15,660 bases of DNA. It comes from CAXBMB01 sp963976695 (GTDB lineage: Bacteria; Pseudomonadota; Alphaproteobacteria; Kiloniellales; DSM-21159). Numbering within the stretch: the stretch's first letter is position 1; the number at the start of each line of letters is the position of its first letter. The stretch covers positions 1 to 15,660 of the forward strand of contig CAXBMB010000081.1 in NCBI GenBank assembly GCA_963976695.1, given 5' to 3'. The notes under the pieces are model-generated. The model made no database searches and had not been told where the DNA came from. It saw only the letters and a program-made list of their open reading frames with translations. This document shows, one piece after another, positions 7,559 to 14,921 of this stretch. Both the position numbers and the translations under genes were made by a program.

Positions 7559-7694
7559 GAAAAACTCCCCATTGCTGCTTGTGATTGCCCCGCCAACCTC
7601 TCTATTACGTCAGCTGCAGGAGAAAAGCGACGCCGCCAGATTGCGCTGCTAAATTAGGCTGTCAAATTACGCTGCTGGGCCATCGCGGGCAGAT

Positions 7695-7734
7695 CCCGGT
7701 CTCACGCCGCCGGCGGCGCGGACTTGGGACCGGG
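7695..7734. promoter_or_regulatory. Structured element in the miaA-serB divergent intergenic region
   Basis: The arms cccggtc (7695-7701) and gaccggg (7728-7734) enclose an inner GC palindrome gccgccggcggc (about 7706-7717). The 266-base gap (7559-7824) must hold the promoters of both divergent genes. Apart from this fold I see only an AT-richer patch (about 7640-7672) and no clear -35/-10 pair. It could be part of the serB leader or an operator. Confidence 0.25.
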
Positions 7735-7824
7735 CCACCGAACGCGCCCTTCAGCCAAGTCAGCCCCCTGCCCGCCGGCCAACGGCGGCGATAGTTTGAT
7801 CAACCGCGCGAAGGAAGCCCAACG

Positions 7825-8724
7825 ATGATCCAGGTCCTGACACTGCTGACCGATCCCGCTCGCTACAACCTGACAGAAAGCGACGTGGATCAAGCTGCCC
7901 GGTGCCTGGCGCGGAGCGGCGCCAGTGTGGGCCAGCGCAGTTGGTTGAGCCCCGGCGAGGCCTGCGATCTGACCTATCAGGGCCTGACGCCGGAAGCCGT
8001 GCTGGTGGCGCTGCGTCCAACCTTCGAGGATCGCCCGATCGATCTGGGTCCACAGGCGCTGGACGGGCGACAAAAAAAGCTACTGCTGGCCGACATGGAA
8101 TCCACCATCATCGACCAGGAAATGCTTGATGAATTGGCGCAGGAAGTCGGCCTAGGCGAGAAAATCGCCAAGATCACCAGCCGCGCCATGCATGGCGAAC
8201 TGGACTTCGAGGCCGCCTTGAAGGCGCGGGTCGCCATGCTCAAGGGGCTTGCCGAGGCCACCCTGGAAAGGTCGACCGATCGTATGACGCTGAACCCCGG
8301 GGCGCGCCAACTGGTTCAGACCATGGTGGCCAACGGCGCGACCACGGCCCTGGTCTCCGGCGGCTTCACTTTTTTTACCAAGATAATCGCCGCGCGCTGT
8401 GGTTTTCACCACCACCAGGCCAACCGTCTGCTGGCCGCCGACGGCCGCTTGACCGGCGAGGTCAGCCTGCCGATCCTCGGCCGCGAGGCCAAGCTGAAGG
8501 CCCTGGAAGACTATTGCGCCGCGCTGTCCCTGCGGCCCGACGAGAGCGCGGCGGTTGGCGACGGCGCCAATGACCTTTCCATGCTGCGCGCCGCCGGACT
8601 TGGCGTGGCCTACCATGCCAAGCCGGTGGTCCGGGCCGCCGCGCCCTGCCGCCTTGACCACGCCGACCTGACCGGCCTGCTCTTTCTGCAAGGCTATGCC
8701 CGTGAGGCCTTCGTCGGCGGTTAG
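7825..8724 (+). CDS. serB: Phosphoserine phosphatase (HAD superfamily)
   Basis: This 299-residue protein catalyses the last step of serine synthesis, hydrolysis of O-phospho-L-serine. An N-terminal ACT-like region (residues 1-75) precedes the HAD catalytic domain. The motifs are LLADMESTIIDQE (nucleophile Asp90), LVSGGF (Ser178), REAKLKAL (Lys223) and VGDGANDLSML (Asp246, Asp250). GITSRAM-like substrate residues appear as KITSRAMHGELDF. Position +2 after the nucleophile, usually Asp and the general acid/base, is Glu92 here. The ATG at 7825 has AAGGAAG 7 bases upstream. The gene stands alone on the plus strand, divergent from miaA and convergent with degP. Confidence 0.96.
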   Translation: MIQVLTLLTDPARYNLTESDVDQAARCLARSGASVGQRSWLSPGEACDLTYQGLTPEAVLVALRPTFEDRPIDLGPQALDGRQKKLLLADMESTIIDQEMLDELAQEVGLGEKIAKITSRAMHGELDFEAALKARVAMLKGLAEATLERSTDRMTLNPGARQLVQTMVANGATTALVSGGFTFFTKIIAARCGFHHHQANRLLAADGRLTGEVSLPILGREAKLKALEDYCAALSLRPDESAAVGDGANDLSMLRAAGLGVAYHAKPVVRAAAPCRLDHADLTGLLFLQGYAREAFVGG

Positions 8725-8762
8725 CGCGCGACGCCAGGCGGCCCTGAATGGTTTCAGCGATG

Positions 8763-8788
8763 ACCGGCTCAGCAAACGGGGAGCCGGT
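8763..8788 (+). other. Hairpin 39 bases after serB
   Basis: An 8-bp perfect stem (8763-8770 with 8781-8788) has a 10-base loop and no T-run after it on the plus strand. It may stabilise the 3' end of serB. The T-tailed hairpin at 8818-8841 lies 30 bases further on. Confidence 0.35.
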
Positions 8789-8810
8789 GACCCGGACAGG
8801 CGGCGACCAA

Positions 8811-8841
8811 GATAAAAGGGAGGAAGCCAAAGCTTCCTCCC
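8811..8841 (-). terminator. Rho-independent terminator of degP, possibly also ending serB
   Basis: A perfect 10-bp stem, gggaggaagc (8818-8827) with gcttcctccc (8832-8841), has a 4-base loop. On the minus strand it is followed by TTTTATCTT, a good tail for degP, whose stop lies 50 bases upstream. On the plus strand the tail is TTCATCGCTT, weaker but possibly enough for serB. Confidence 0.85.
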
Positions 8842-8891
8842 TTCATCGCTTGACTTCCGAGGCGGGACCGTAGCCGCGCCGATCAAGCCAC

Positions 8892-10394
8892 TTATTCCTC
8901 GTCCTTTTTCAAGCGGACGGCGATCCACTGGAATTCGCCGCCCCGATAGACCAACAGCGTCACCACGCGGGATCCCTGCTCGCTCGCCTTCGACACCCGG
9001 GCGTCGACCTCGTCGGGGCTGCTGACTTCCTCCTGGTCCACCTCGACGATCAAATCGCCGGGCTGCAGGTTTTTCTCCGCGCCGGTGCCGTCGGGCGCCA
9101 CCGACGTGACCACCACGCCCTTGACCTTCTCGTCGAGGGAAAACTCCTGCCGCAGCTGCGGCGAAAGTTTGGCCAACCCCAGGCCCAGCTCGCTGATTTG
9201 ACCTTCTTCGATCGCCGACTTTTCAGCTTCTTCGGGCGGCAGGCCGGCAACCACGGCGTCGTCGAGCTTGCCCAGATCGACCTTCACTGTCACCTGCTCG
9301 CCCTTGCGCCACAGCACCACGTCCACGGCCCGTCCGACCGGCGTTTCCGCGACCATGCGCGGAAGATCGCGCATGCTGGGCACCTTGCGGCCATTGAACG
9401 TCAAGATAACGTCGCCCTGAAGGATGCCGGCGGTCTCCGCCGGTCCACCCTCGGTAACCGAGGCGACCAGCGCGCCGGAGCTGTCCGGCAGCCGCAGCCC
9501 TTCGGCCAATTCGTCGGTCACGGTCTGAATACGCACCCCCAGCCAGCCCCGGCGCACCTCGCCGAACTGCTTCAGCGACGTGATGACGTTGGCGACTATC
9601 GCCGACGGAATGGCAAAGCCAATGCCAACCGATCCGCCAGAGGGTGAGTAAATGGCGGTGTTCACGCCAATCACCTCGCCGGCCATGTTGAACATTGGCC
9701 CGCCGGAGTTGCCGCGATTGATCGAGGCGTCGGTTTGAAGGTAATCGTCGTAGGGACCGGAGTTGATGTTGCGCTGGCGGGCGGAAACGATCCCTGCCGT
9801 CACCGAGCCGCCCAGACCAAAGGGATTGCCGATGGCCATCACCCAATCGCCGACGCGAACCACATTGCTGTCGCCCCAGGTGTTGGCGGCCAACGGACTG
9901 GCGCTTTCCACCTTGAGCAGCGCCAGATCGGTTTTCTCGTCGGTGCCAATCACGGTGGCGTCCAGCAGCGTCCCATCGGAAAGGCGAACCGAAATTTCGT
10001 CGGCGCCGTCGATCACGTGATTGTTGGTGACGATATAGCCTTCCGGATCAATGATAAAGCCGGAGCCCAGGGAGTTGACGCGCCGCTGCTCGGGTTGCGG
10101 CGGACTGCGCCGACCCCGTCGCTCAAAAAACTCCCGGAACAGGTCTTCGAACTGTTCGTTTCCTTGCGGCCGGTCGACAACTTGACTGGTTTGGATATTG
10201 ACCACGGTCGGCAACAGTCGTTCGGCCAAGTCGGCAAAACTTTCGGGAGCGGCCCGCGCGCTGGCGGCCTGCGTCCAGGCCAGGAGCAGGGCGAGAAGTC
10301 CCAGGATCAGGGCCCAAGATAGCCGTCCCCGCTGGTTCTTCACCGCCACTGACCTTGCCGGTCCACTTTGGAAAAAAGGCTCTATTTGCTGCAT
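8892..10394 (-). CDS. degP: DegP/HtrA (Do) family periplasmic serine protease
   Basis: This 500-residue protein matches the family length. It is a periplasmic protease/chaperone that degrades misfolded envelope proteins. Residues 21-48 form a signal peptide: a basic run, hydrophobic WALILGLLALLLAW, then AxA-type AASARA. The trypsin-like domain has its triad at His126 (NNHVIDG), Asp156 (TDLALL) and Ser230 (RGNSGGPMF). Two PDZ domains follow (about 295-385 and 400-490), with GWLGVRIQTVT and LQPGDLIVEVDQEEV visible. I chose the ATG at 10394 with AGGA 7 bases upstream. A longer frame to 10571 would place 59 extra residues, partly encoded by the 11-bp tandem repeat, before the signal peptide, which is unlikely. 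It lies downstream of hflKC and DUF2065, a typical proteobacterial quality-control neighbourhood. Confidence 0.95.
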   Translation of the reverse strand: MQQIEPFFQSGPARSVAVKNQRGRLSWALILGLLALLLAWTQAASARAAPESFADLAERLLPTVVNIQTSQVVDRPQGNEQFEDLFREFFERRGRRSPPQPEQRRVNSLGSGFIIDPEGYIVTNNHVIDGADEISVRLSDGTLLDATVIGTDEKTDLALLKVESASPLAANTWGDSNVVRVGDWVMAIGNPFGLGGSVTAGIVSARQRNINSGPYDDYLQTDASINRGNSGGPMFNMAGEVIGVNTAIYSPSGGSVGIGFAIPSAIVANVITSLKQFGEVRRGWLGVRIQTVTDELAEGLRLPDSSGALVASVTEGGPAETAGILQGDVILTFNGRKVPSMRDLPRMVAETPVGRAVDVVLWRKGEQVTVKVDLGKLDDAVVAGLPPEEAEKSAIEEGQISELGLGLAKLSPQLRQEFSLDEKVKGVVVTSVAPDGTGAEKNLQPGDLIVEVDQEEVSSPDEVDARVSKASEQGSRVVTLLVYRGGEFQWIAVRLKKDEE

Positions 10395-10482
10395 TGCTAC
10401 GTCCTGTTTTCGTCGCTTGATCGACCGGCCGTTGGGGCGCCGCCCCAACCCAGCCGACCGGATTTGTGAAACCTGCCCCAGA

Positions 10483-10523
10483 ATCGGATCGGTATCGGAT
10501 CGGTATCGGATCGGTATCGGATC
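10483..10523. repeat. 11-bp tandem repeat upstream of degP (3.7 copies)
   Basis: The unit atcggatcggt occurs three times without mismatch, plus 8 bases of a fourth copy. It lies 89-129 bases upstream of the degP start, in the 282-base gap between DUF2065 and degP (10395-10676), which otherwise shows no gene. The period is about one helical turn and each copy contains GATC. It could be a cluster of regulator sites on one DNA face, or a replication-slippage product. Confidence 0.9.
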
Positions 10524-10676
10524 ATAAGAGGCGGCGTTAACGCGCGAAACGCTTCTTTTCTGGCCGATCACACTCTAAGGCATAGGCCAGATTTGGTCTG
10601 CAACAAACAACAATTCCGCCCGTTCACCATGCTGTGCACGGAACAGGGCGACTTTATGATCGGCTCGACGCCCCCG

Positions 10677-10862
10677 TCAGCCCCGCAGCAACCATACAAA
10701 AAACACCCCCAGGCTGGCGGCGGCCAAACCGAGATAGCGCAGGGTTTCCGGCGCCACGCGCGCCAGGAACTCCAACACCCGCTTGGGCGCCTGCGGTGAG
10801 ATCGCCAGGGTCAGGCCTTCGATGACCAAAATCAGCGCAAAGGCGGTCAAAAGCTCCGTCAT
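10677..10862 (-). CDS. DUF2065 (YjeT-like) small inner-membrane protein
   Basis: This 61-residue protein has two hydrophobic helices: TAFALILVIEGLTLAISP near the N-terminus and LGLAAASLGVFFVWLL at the C-terminus. A short polar stretch (KRVLEFLARVAPETLRY) lies between them. This pattern, including the EGL and the P-x-A-x-K-R after helix 1, matches E. coli YjeT, encoded beside hflC there. The function is unknown; the recurrent pairing with hflKC suggests a role near the FtsH/HflKC complex (inference). I chose the ATG at 10862. A GTG at 10898 would start inside the hflC terminator tail. The site is odd: an 11-bp duplication supplies two GAGAG stretches, one touching the ATG and one 11 bases upstream. 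Confidence 0.8.
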   Translation of the reverse strand: MTELLTAFALILVIEGLTLAISPQAPKRVLEFLARVAPETLRYLGLAAASLGVFFVWLLRG

Positions 10863-10881
10863 CTCTCTGCCATCTCTCTGC
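10860..10881. repeat. 11-bp tandem duplication at the DUF2065 start
   Basis: The unit catctctctgc is duplicated exactly (10860-10870, 10871-10881). On the minus strand this gives repeated ATGs and GAGAG stretches around the translation start, with the ATGs in different frames. Confidence 0.85.
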
Positions 10882-10897
10882 CATTTTGCTTGCCACA

Positions 10898-10930
10898 AAG
10901 AAAAAGGGGCCGAGCGATTGGCCCGACCCC
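10898..10930 (-). terminator. Rho-independent terminator after hflC
   Basis: Arms 10906-10915 and 10921-10930 pair over 10 bp on the minus-strand RNA, with two G-U wobbles and a 5-base loop. TTTTTCTTTG follows. On the plus strand the wobbles would be A-C mismatches, so it works only for the minus strand. It starts 22 bases past the hflC stop and separates hflKC from DUF2065-degP, so the latter depend on read-through or their own promoter. Confidence 0.82.
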
Positions 10931-10952
10931 GCAGTTTTCCGTGTGATTGACC

Positions 10953-11819
10953 CTATTGCTTAATCTTGTTGAAGTACGACATGAACTCGCTGTCCGGTGA
11001 CAGCACCAGCAGGGATTTGTCGCCGTCCAAGGCCGTTTCATAGGCCTGCAAGGAGCGGAAGAAACGGAAGAAGTCGCTGTCCTTGCTATAGGCGTCGGCC
11101 AGGATGGTGGTGCGAACCGCATCGCCATCACCGCGCAGAATCTCCGCCTCTTTTTCCGCCTCGGCCTCGATCACCGTGGCTTCACGATCGGCCGAGGCCT
11201 TGATGCTCTGCGACATTTCAAAGCCCTGCGCCCGGAATTCGGCGGCCTCGCGGTCCCGCTCGGTCTTCATGCGATTGTAGACCGCTTCGCTGGTCTCATC
11301 GGGAAGGTCGGCCCGACGAATACGGACATCAACAATGGCGATGCCGAAGCGATCCGTCTCGGCGTTCACCTGCTGTTGGATGTCCCGCATGATCTTGGCG
11401 CGCTCGGCCGACAGGACCGCCGTCAGATTGACGTTGCCCAACACACCGCGCAGGGTGGCGTTGACGATCGTGTCCAGCCGGCTCTCGGCATTGGCTTCAC
11501 TGCGCACCCGCTGGAAGAACCGCAGGGCATCGACGATCCGATAGCGCGCGTAGGCATCCACCAGCAGCGGTTTCTGGTCGCTGAGCAACACCCGCTGGGT
11601 TGGCGGGTCGAGATTGAGAACCCGGCGTTCGTAATAAAGAACCTCTTGCACGAAGGGGACCTTGAACTTCAAGCCGGGGGTTGTTTCCGCCCGCTTGAAC
11701 TCGCCGAACTGCAACACAATGGCCTGTTCGGTCTGACGAACGACAAAGGTCGCATTGTAAAGGATCAGGCCGCCAACCAGCACCAGGATCGCCAGCGGTA
11801 GAAGAATTTTATTTTGCAT
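10953..11819 (-). CDS. hflC: HflC, SPFH-domain modulator of the FtsH protease
   Basis: This 288-residue protein has one N-terminal membrane anchor (residues 5-22, ILLPLAILVLVGGLILY). An SPFH/band-7 domain begins VRQTEQAIVLQFGEF. An Ala/Glu/Arg-rich coiled-coil helix follows (about 175-245, with KASADREATVIEAEAEKEAE). A C-terminal HflC tail reads SLQAYETALDGDKSLLVLSPDSEF. Family knowledge: HflC and HflK form a large cage around FtsH hexamers at the inner membrane, with the SPFH part in the periplasm. The start has AGGAG 8 bases upstream and lies 20 bases after hflK, indicating an operon. A terminator follows. Confidence 0.96.
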   Translation of the reverse strand: MQNKILLPLAILVLVGGLILYNATFVVRQTEQAIVLQFGEFKRAETTPGLKFKVPFVQEVLYYERRVLNLDPPTQRVLLSDQKPLLVDAYARYRIVDALRFFQRVRSEANAESRLDTIVNATLRGVLGNVNLTAVLSAERAKIMRDIQQQVNAETDRFGIAIVDVRIRRADLPDETSEAVYNRMKTERDREAAEFRAQGFEMSQSIKASADREATVIEAEAEKEAEILRGDGDAVRTTILADAYSKDSDFFRFFRSLQAYETALDGDKSLLVLSPDSEFMSYFNKIKQ

Positions 11820-11839
11820 TTCTTTCTCTCCTCAACCGC

Positions 11840-12958
11840 TTATCTGGAACTGTTGGATTTAAGTTCATTAAGGGGCAGATAAGGCAGAATGTTTTGATTC
11901 TGCTCACCCATAATGACCTTGTCGGTACGCTGCAGCACTTTTTCCATGGTTTCCAGATACATCCGCTGGCGGGTCAACTCCGGCGCCACCTGATAGGCAT
12001 TCAGCACCGTCAGGAAGCGCTGGGCCTCACCTTCGGCTGCGTTGAGCTGCTGTTCCTTGTACCCTTCGGCTTCCTGGATCACCCGCTGCGCGTTACCACG
12101 GGCTTCCGGCAGAATCTTGTTCCGATAGGCTTCCGCCAGGTTCCGTGCCCGGTCGCGATCCTGCAGCGCGGCTTGGACGTCATCGAAGGACGCCTTCACC
12201 GGCGCCGGCGGCTGCACCTGCTGCAACTGCACCTGCGTGATCTCGATACCGGCCTGGTATTCATCCAGCAGTTTTTGCAGCAGGATTCGCGAATCAATTT
12301 CAATGGCCTGGCGAGATTCGGTCAGCGCCCGCTGAATATCGGTCTGGCCGATAATCTCACGCATCGCCGATTCCGCGGTAATCTTCACCGTGGCTTCGGG
12401 ATCGCGAATGTTGAACAGGAAGCGCCCCGCGTCCCTGATTTTCCAGATCACCGTAAAATCAATGTCGATGATGTTTTGATCCCCGGTCAGCATCAGGCTT
12501 TCTTCGGGAATATCACGGGTCCGGTTGCCGCTGATGGTGGTCATGCCGACATCCATCGCGCTCAAGCGCTCGACCGAGGGCGTATAGACCGTCTCGATGG
12601 GATAGGGCAGACGCCAATGCAGTCCCGGCTGCGCTGGGTTACCTTCATTGATCCACTTGCCGAAGCGCAGGACCACGCCCTGTTCGTCGGCCTGAACCCG
12701 ATAAAATCCCGACGCCCCCCAGAGGGCCAGCAGAATAAGAATGACGATGGAAAGGCCGCGTCCGCCACCGAGTCCACCCGGTATGGCTGATCTCAGACGT
12801 TCCTGACCCTTGCGAATCGCTTCCTCAATATCGGGAGGACGCTGACCGCCACCACCGGCTCCACCGCCTTGTCCCCAGGGGCCACCGCCGCCTGGACCGC
12901 TGTTTTTATCTCCGCCGCCCCAAGGGCCGCCGCTACCGCCGGATGATTGCCATGGCAT
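11840..12958 (-). CDS. hflK: HflK, SPFH-domain modulator of the FtsH protease
   Basis: This 372-residue protein has a Gly/Trp-rich cytoplasmic N-terminus (residues 1-40, e.g. GGPWGGG and GPWGQGGG), typical of HflK. One membrane segment follows (about 69-84, LSIVILILLALWGASGFY). The SPFH domain starts VQADEQGVVLRFGKW and contains DIDFTVIWKI. The long coiled coil includes RDRARNLAEAYRNKILPEARG, and the C-terminal YLETMEKVLQRTDKVIM block is family-typical. It partners HflC around FtsH. I chose the ATG at 12958 with AAGGAG 10 bases upstream; a further 18 in-frame residues before it are Lys/Arg/Ser-rich and unlike the family. It is divergent from mrp. Confidence 0.96.
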   Translation of the reverse strand: MPWQSSGGSGGPWGGGDKNSGPGGGGPWGQGGGAGGGGQRPPDIEEAIRKGQERLRSAIPGGLGGGRGLSIVILILLALWGASGFYRVQADEQGVVLRFGKWINEGNPAQPGLHWRLPYPIETVYTPSVERLSAMDVGMTTISGNRTRDIPEESLMLTGDQNIIDIDFTVIWKIRDAGRFLFNIRDPEATVKITAESAMREIIGQTDIQRALTESRQAIEIDSRILLQKLLDEYQAGIEITQVQLQQVQPPAPVKASFDDVQAALQDRDRARNLAEAYRNKILPEARGNAQRVIQEAEGYKEQQLNAAEGEAQRFLTVLNAYQVAPELTRQRMYLETMEKVLQRTDKVIMGEQNQNILPYLPLNELKSNSSR

Positions 12959-13097
12959 ATTCGCTCTACTCCTTGAGCGTTGTTTGTTATGGGTGCTGTT
13001 TTTCCTATCCAAAGAGCCTTATATCAAGAGAGCCCCTGCAAGAACAGCACCGCGAGGGCTTGTAGCCGATATCGTGAGGAAGGCGGAGAAATCAAGG

Positions 13098-14237
13098 ATG
13101 AGTGAGGTTACAAACGGCGCCGTACTGGAGGCCCTGAAGAAAGTTGTCGACTCAGCCAGCGGAAAAGACCTGGTTTCTGCGGGAATGATCAGCGGTTTAA
13201 CCGTTAAGGACGGCAACGTCTTTTTCGCCATTGAGGTCGATCCCAAACGTGGCCCGCAGCTGGAGCCGCTGCGCAAAGCGGCGGAAAAGGCTGTGGACGG
13301 CCTGTCGGGAGTGCTTTCGGCCACCGCCGTCCTGACAGCGGAAACAGCAGGCGCGCAAACCGGCGCACCGACGGGCGCGGCATCCCAGGCGCCCCGGCAG
13401 GCGCCGGGCGGCAAGCCGCAAGGCCAGGCCAAAGCCATGGTTCCCGGCGTCAAGCACATCATCGCCATTGCCAGCGGCAAGGGCGGCGTCGGCAAGTCAA
13501 CCACGGCCACCAATCTGGCCCTGGCGCTGTCGCAGTTGGGCCTGAAGGCCGGGCTGTTGGACGCCGATATTTACGGTCCCTCGCAGCCGCGCATGCTGGG
13601 GATTTCCGGACGCCCCGATTCGCCGGACGGCAAGACCCTCAGGCCGATGGAAAACTATGGCCTCAAGGTCATGTCCATGGGTTTCCTGGTGGCCGAGGAC
13701 ACACCGATGATCTGGCGCGGTCCGATGGTGCAGTCGGCCTTGCAGCAGATGCTGCGTGACGTCGACTGGGGCGAACTGGACGTGCTGGTGGTGGACATGC
13801 CCCCCGGCACCGGCGACGCGCAGTTGACCATGGCCCAGCAGGTGCCGCTGTCGGGCGCGGTCATCGTCTCCACACCGCAGGATATCGCGCTGATCGACGC
13901 CAAAAAAGGCCTCAACATGTTCCGCAAGGTAGATGTGCCGGTCCTTGGCCTGATTGAGAACATGAGCCTGTTCCTCTGCCCCAACTGCGGCCATGAAAGT
14001 CATATTTTCGGCCACGGCGGCGCACGGATGGAAGCAGAAAAGACCGGCGTCCCCTTCCTCGGCGAAATCCCCTTGGAGCTGGTCATTCGCGAGACCTCCG
14101 ACAGCGGCCAGCCTATCGTGGTCAGCCAGCCGGAAAGCGCCTCGGCGAAGATCTACCTCCAGATCGCCAGCCAGGTCCGCGACCAATTGTCCGCCCGTGA
14201 AGGCCAAAGCAGCGGCCCGCGCATCGTCATGCAATAA
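13098..14237 (+). CDS. mrp: Mrp/ApbC-type Fe-S cluster carrier P-loop ATPase
   Basis: This 379-residue cytosolic protein binds and transfers Fe-S clusters. Residues 1-80 form the MIP18/DUF59-like domain (VLEALKKVVDSASGKDLVSAG). An Ala/Gly/Gln/Pro-rich linker (82-115) leads to the Mrp/NBP35 ATPase domain. Visible motifs are the deviant Walker A GKGGVGKST (127-135), DADIYGPSQPRMLG, VDMPPGTGDAQLT and the cluster-binding CPNC in LFLCPNCGHESHIFG. I chose the ATG at 13098 with GGAG 9 bases upstream. Upstream in-frame starts (to 12984) would add a segment overlapping the hflK promoter region and not typical of the family. The gap to hflK (12959-13097) must hold both promoters. A TTGATA-like -35 for hflK is visible near 13019-13026, but no convincing -10. 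Confidence 0.96.
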   Translation: MSEVTNGAVLEALKKVVDSASGKDLVSAGMISGLTVKDGNVFFAIEVDPKRGPQLEPLRKAAEKAVDGLSGVLSATAVLTAETAGAQTGAPTGAASQAPRQAPGGKPQGQAKAMVPGVKHIIAIASGKGGVGKSTTATNLALALSQLGLKAGLLDADIYGPSQPRMLGISGRPDSPDGKTLRPMENYGLKVMSMGFLVAEDTPMIWRGPMVQSALQQMLRDVDWGELDVLVVDMPPGTGDAQLTMAQQVPLSGAVIVSTPQDIALIDAKKGLNMFRKVDVPVLGLIENMSLFLCPNCGHESHIFGHGGARMEAEKTGVPFLGEIPLELVIRETSDSGQPIVVSQPESASAKIYLQIASQVRDQLSAREGQSSGPRIVMQ

Positions 14238-14284
14238 GCGCGGCGCTGGCCGCGCCCGGCCGGACAGCGAGCCCGCTGCTAGAC

Positions 14285-14330
14285 AAAAAAGCAGGCGAGA
14301 CCCAACGCGGATCTCGCCTGTTTTCGTCTT
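14285..14330 (+). terminator. Strong terminator after mrp, probably bidirectional
   Basis: A perfect 9-bp stem, caggcgaga (14292-14300) with tctcgcctg (14312-14320), has an 11-base loop. TTTTCGTCTT follows on the plus strand. The AAAAAA before the stem gives a T-run on the minus strand, so it can also stop transcripts arriving from the PepSY-like gene. Confidence 0.9.
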
Positions 14331-14386
14331 GGCGACCAGCAGCAACAGGGGGCCAGCGTCGGCAACGGCGTGTTTCGGCGCCACCG

Positions 14387-14428
14387 CTTTTCCACCCCGG
14401 CTTTTCCACCCCGGCTTTTCCACCTCGG
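14387..14428. repeat. Three tandem 14-bp repeats in the mrp / PepSY-like 3' intergenic region
   Basis: The unit cttttccaccccgg occurs at 14387-14400 and 14401-14414 exactly, and at 14415-14428 with one change (c to t). The period is not a multiple of 3 and no gene covers it. It lies between two converging gene ends. The function is unknown; slippage is the simplest origin. Confidence 0.9.
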
Positions 14429-14433
14429 CCCCG

Positions 14434-14457
14434 GACCGGTCAGCGCGGCGACCGGTC
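14434..14457. other. Hairpin at the stop codon of the PepSY-like gene
   Basis: The palindromic octamer gaccggtc occurs at 14434-14441 and 14450-14457, so the two copies can pair as an 8-bp stem with an 8-base loop. It overlaps the stop codon of the minus-strand gene. There is no T-tract on either strand. Confidence 0.45.
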
Positions 14458-14890
14458 AACTGGCCTGGTTGTCGTCGTCCCGGTCGATGTTATCTTCGTT
14501 GTCATCCTTGTCGTGGCGCCACGCCTTGTCCTTGTGGCGCTTGCGCATGTGCTTTTCCATTTTTACCGGATGGCCGGTCATGGTGTTGATTTCCACCTCC
14601 TTGACCAGCGAGTCGTCCTTGGTGACGATCTGAACCAGGGCCACATTGCCGTCCTTGGCGGTAACCTGGCCGACCTTCAGGTTTTCGTTCCCCCGCATGA
14701 TCAAATAGGCCTCGCTCAAGGTGCGAACTTGATCCAGGGTCAGCGCGGTTTCGCGCTCCGCCCCCCAAGCGCCGTGGCGTCCCATGCCGCCCCCGCCCAT
14801 TCCCCCGGCGGGGGCGACGGAGGCAAAAATCAGCATTCCCATGCCGGCAATCAAACCCGTGGTGATCAAGGCTTTGCTTCGAACGTTCAT
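14456..14890 (-). CDS. Small exported PepSY-like protein with a charged Asp/His/Lys-rich tail
   Basis: This 144-residue protein starts with a signal peptide: basic MNVRSK, a hydrophobic stretch to about residue 25, then small residues (ASVAPAGG). A Gly/Met-rich linker (29-43) leads to a core at about 50-110. The core includes LTLDQVRTLSEAYLIMRGNE, KVGQVTAKDGNVALVQIV and EVEINTMTGHPV. Its helix, two strands and final strand-TG pattern resembles PepSY domains (inference; not a strong match). Residues 111-144 are extremely charged, with His/Lys then Asp runs (RHDKDDNED, DRDDDNQAS), suggesting cation or metal binding in the periplasm. The ATG at 14890 has AAAGGA 8 bases upstream. Divergence from an OmpR-type regulator suggests it is a target or accessory of that system. 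Confidence 0.7.
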   Translation of the reverse strand: MNVRSKALITTGLIAGMGMLIFASVAPAGGMGGGGMGRHGAWGAERETALTLDQVRTLSEAYLIMRGNENLKVGQVTAKDGNVALVQIVTKDDSLVKEVEINTMTGHPVKMEKHMRKRHKDKAWRHDKDDNEDNIDRDDDNQAS

Positions 14891-14921
14891 TTTCGCGATC
14901 CTTTGCTGCGGTTAACACTAT

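Noticed and set aside
10395..10571. 59-residue N-terminal extension of DegP
   Set aside because: It would put a repeat-encoded segment in front of an obvious signal peptide; the ATG at 10394 has a proper AGGA site.
14387..14428. Possible CRISPR-like array
   Set aside because: The 14-bp units abut directly with no spacers and there are no cas genes.
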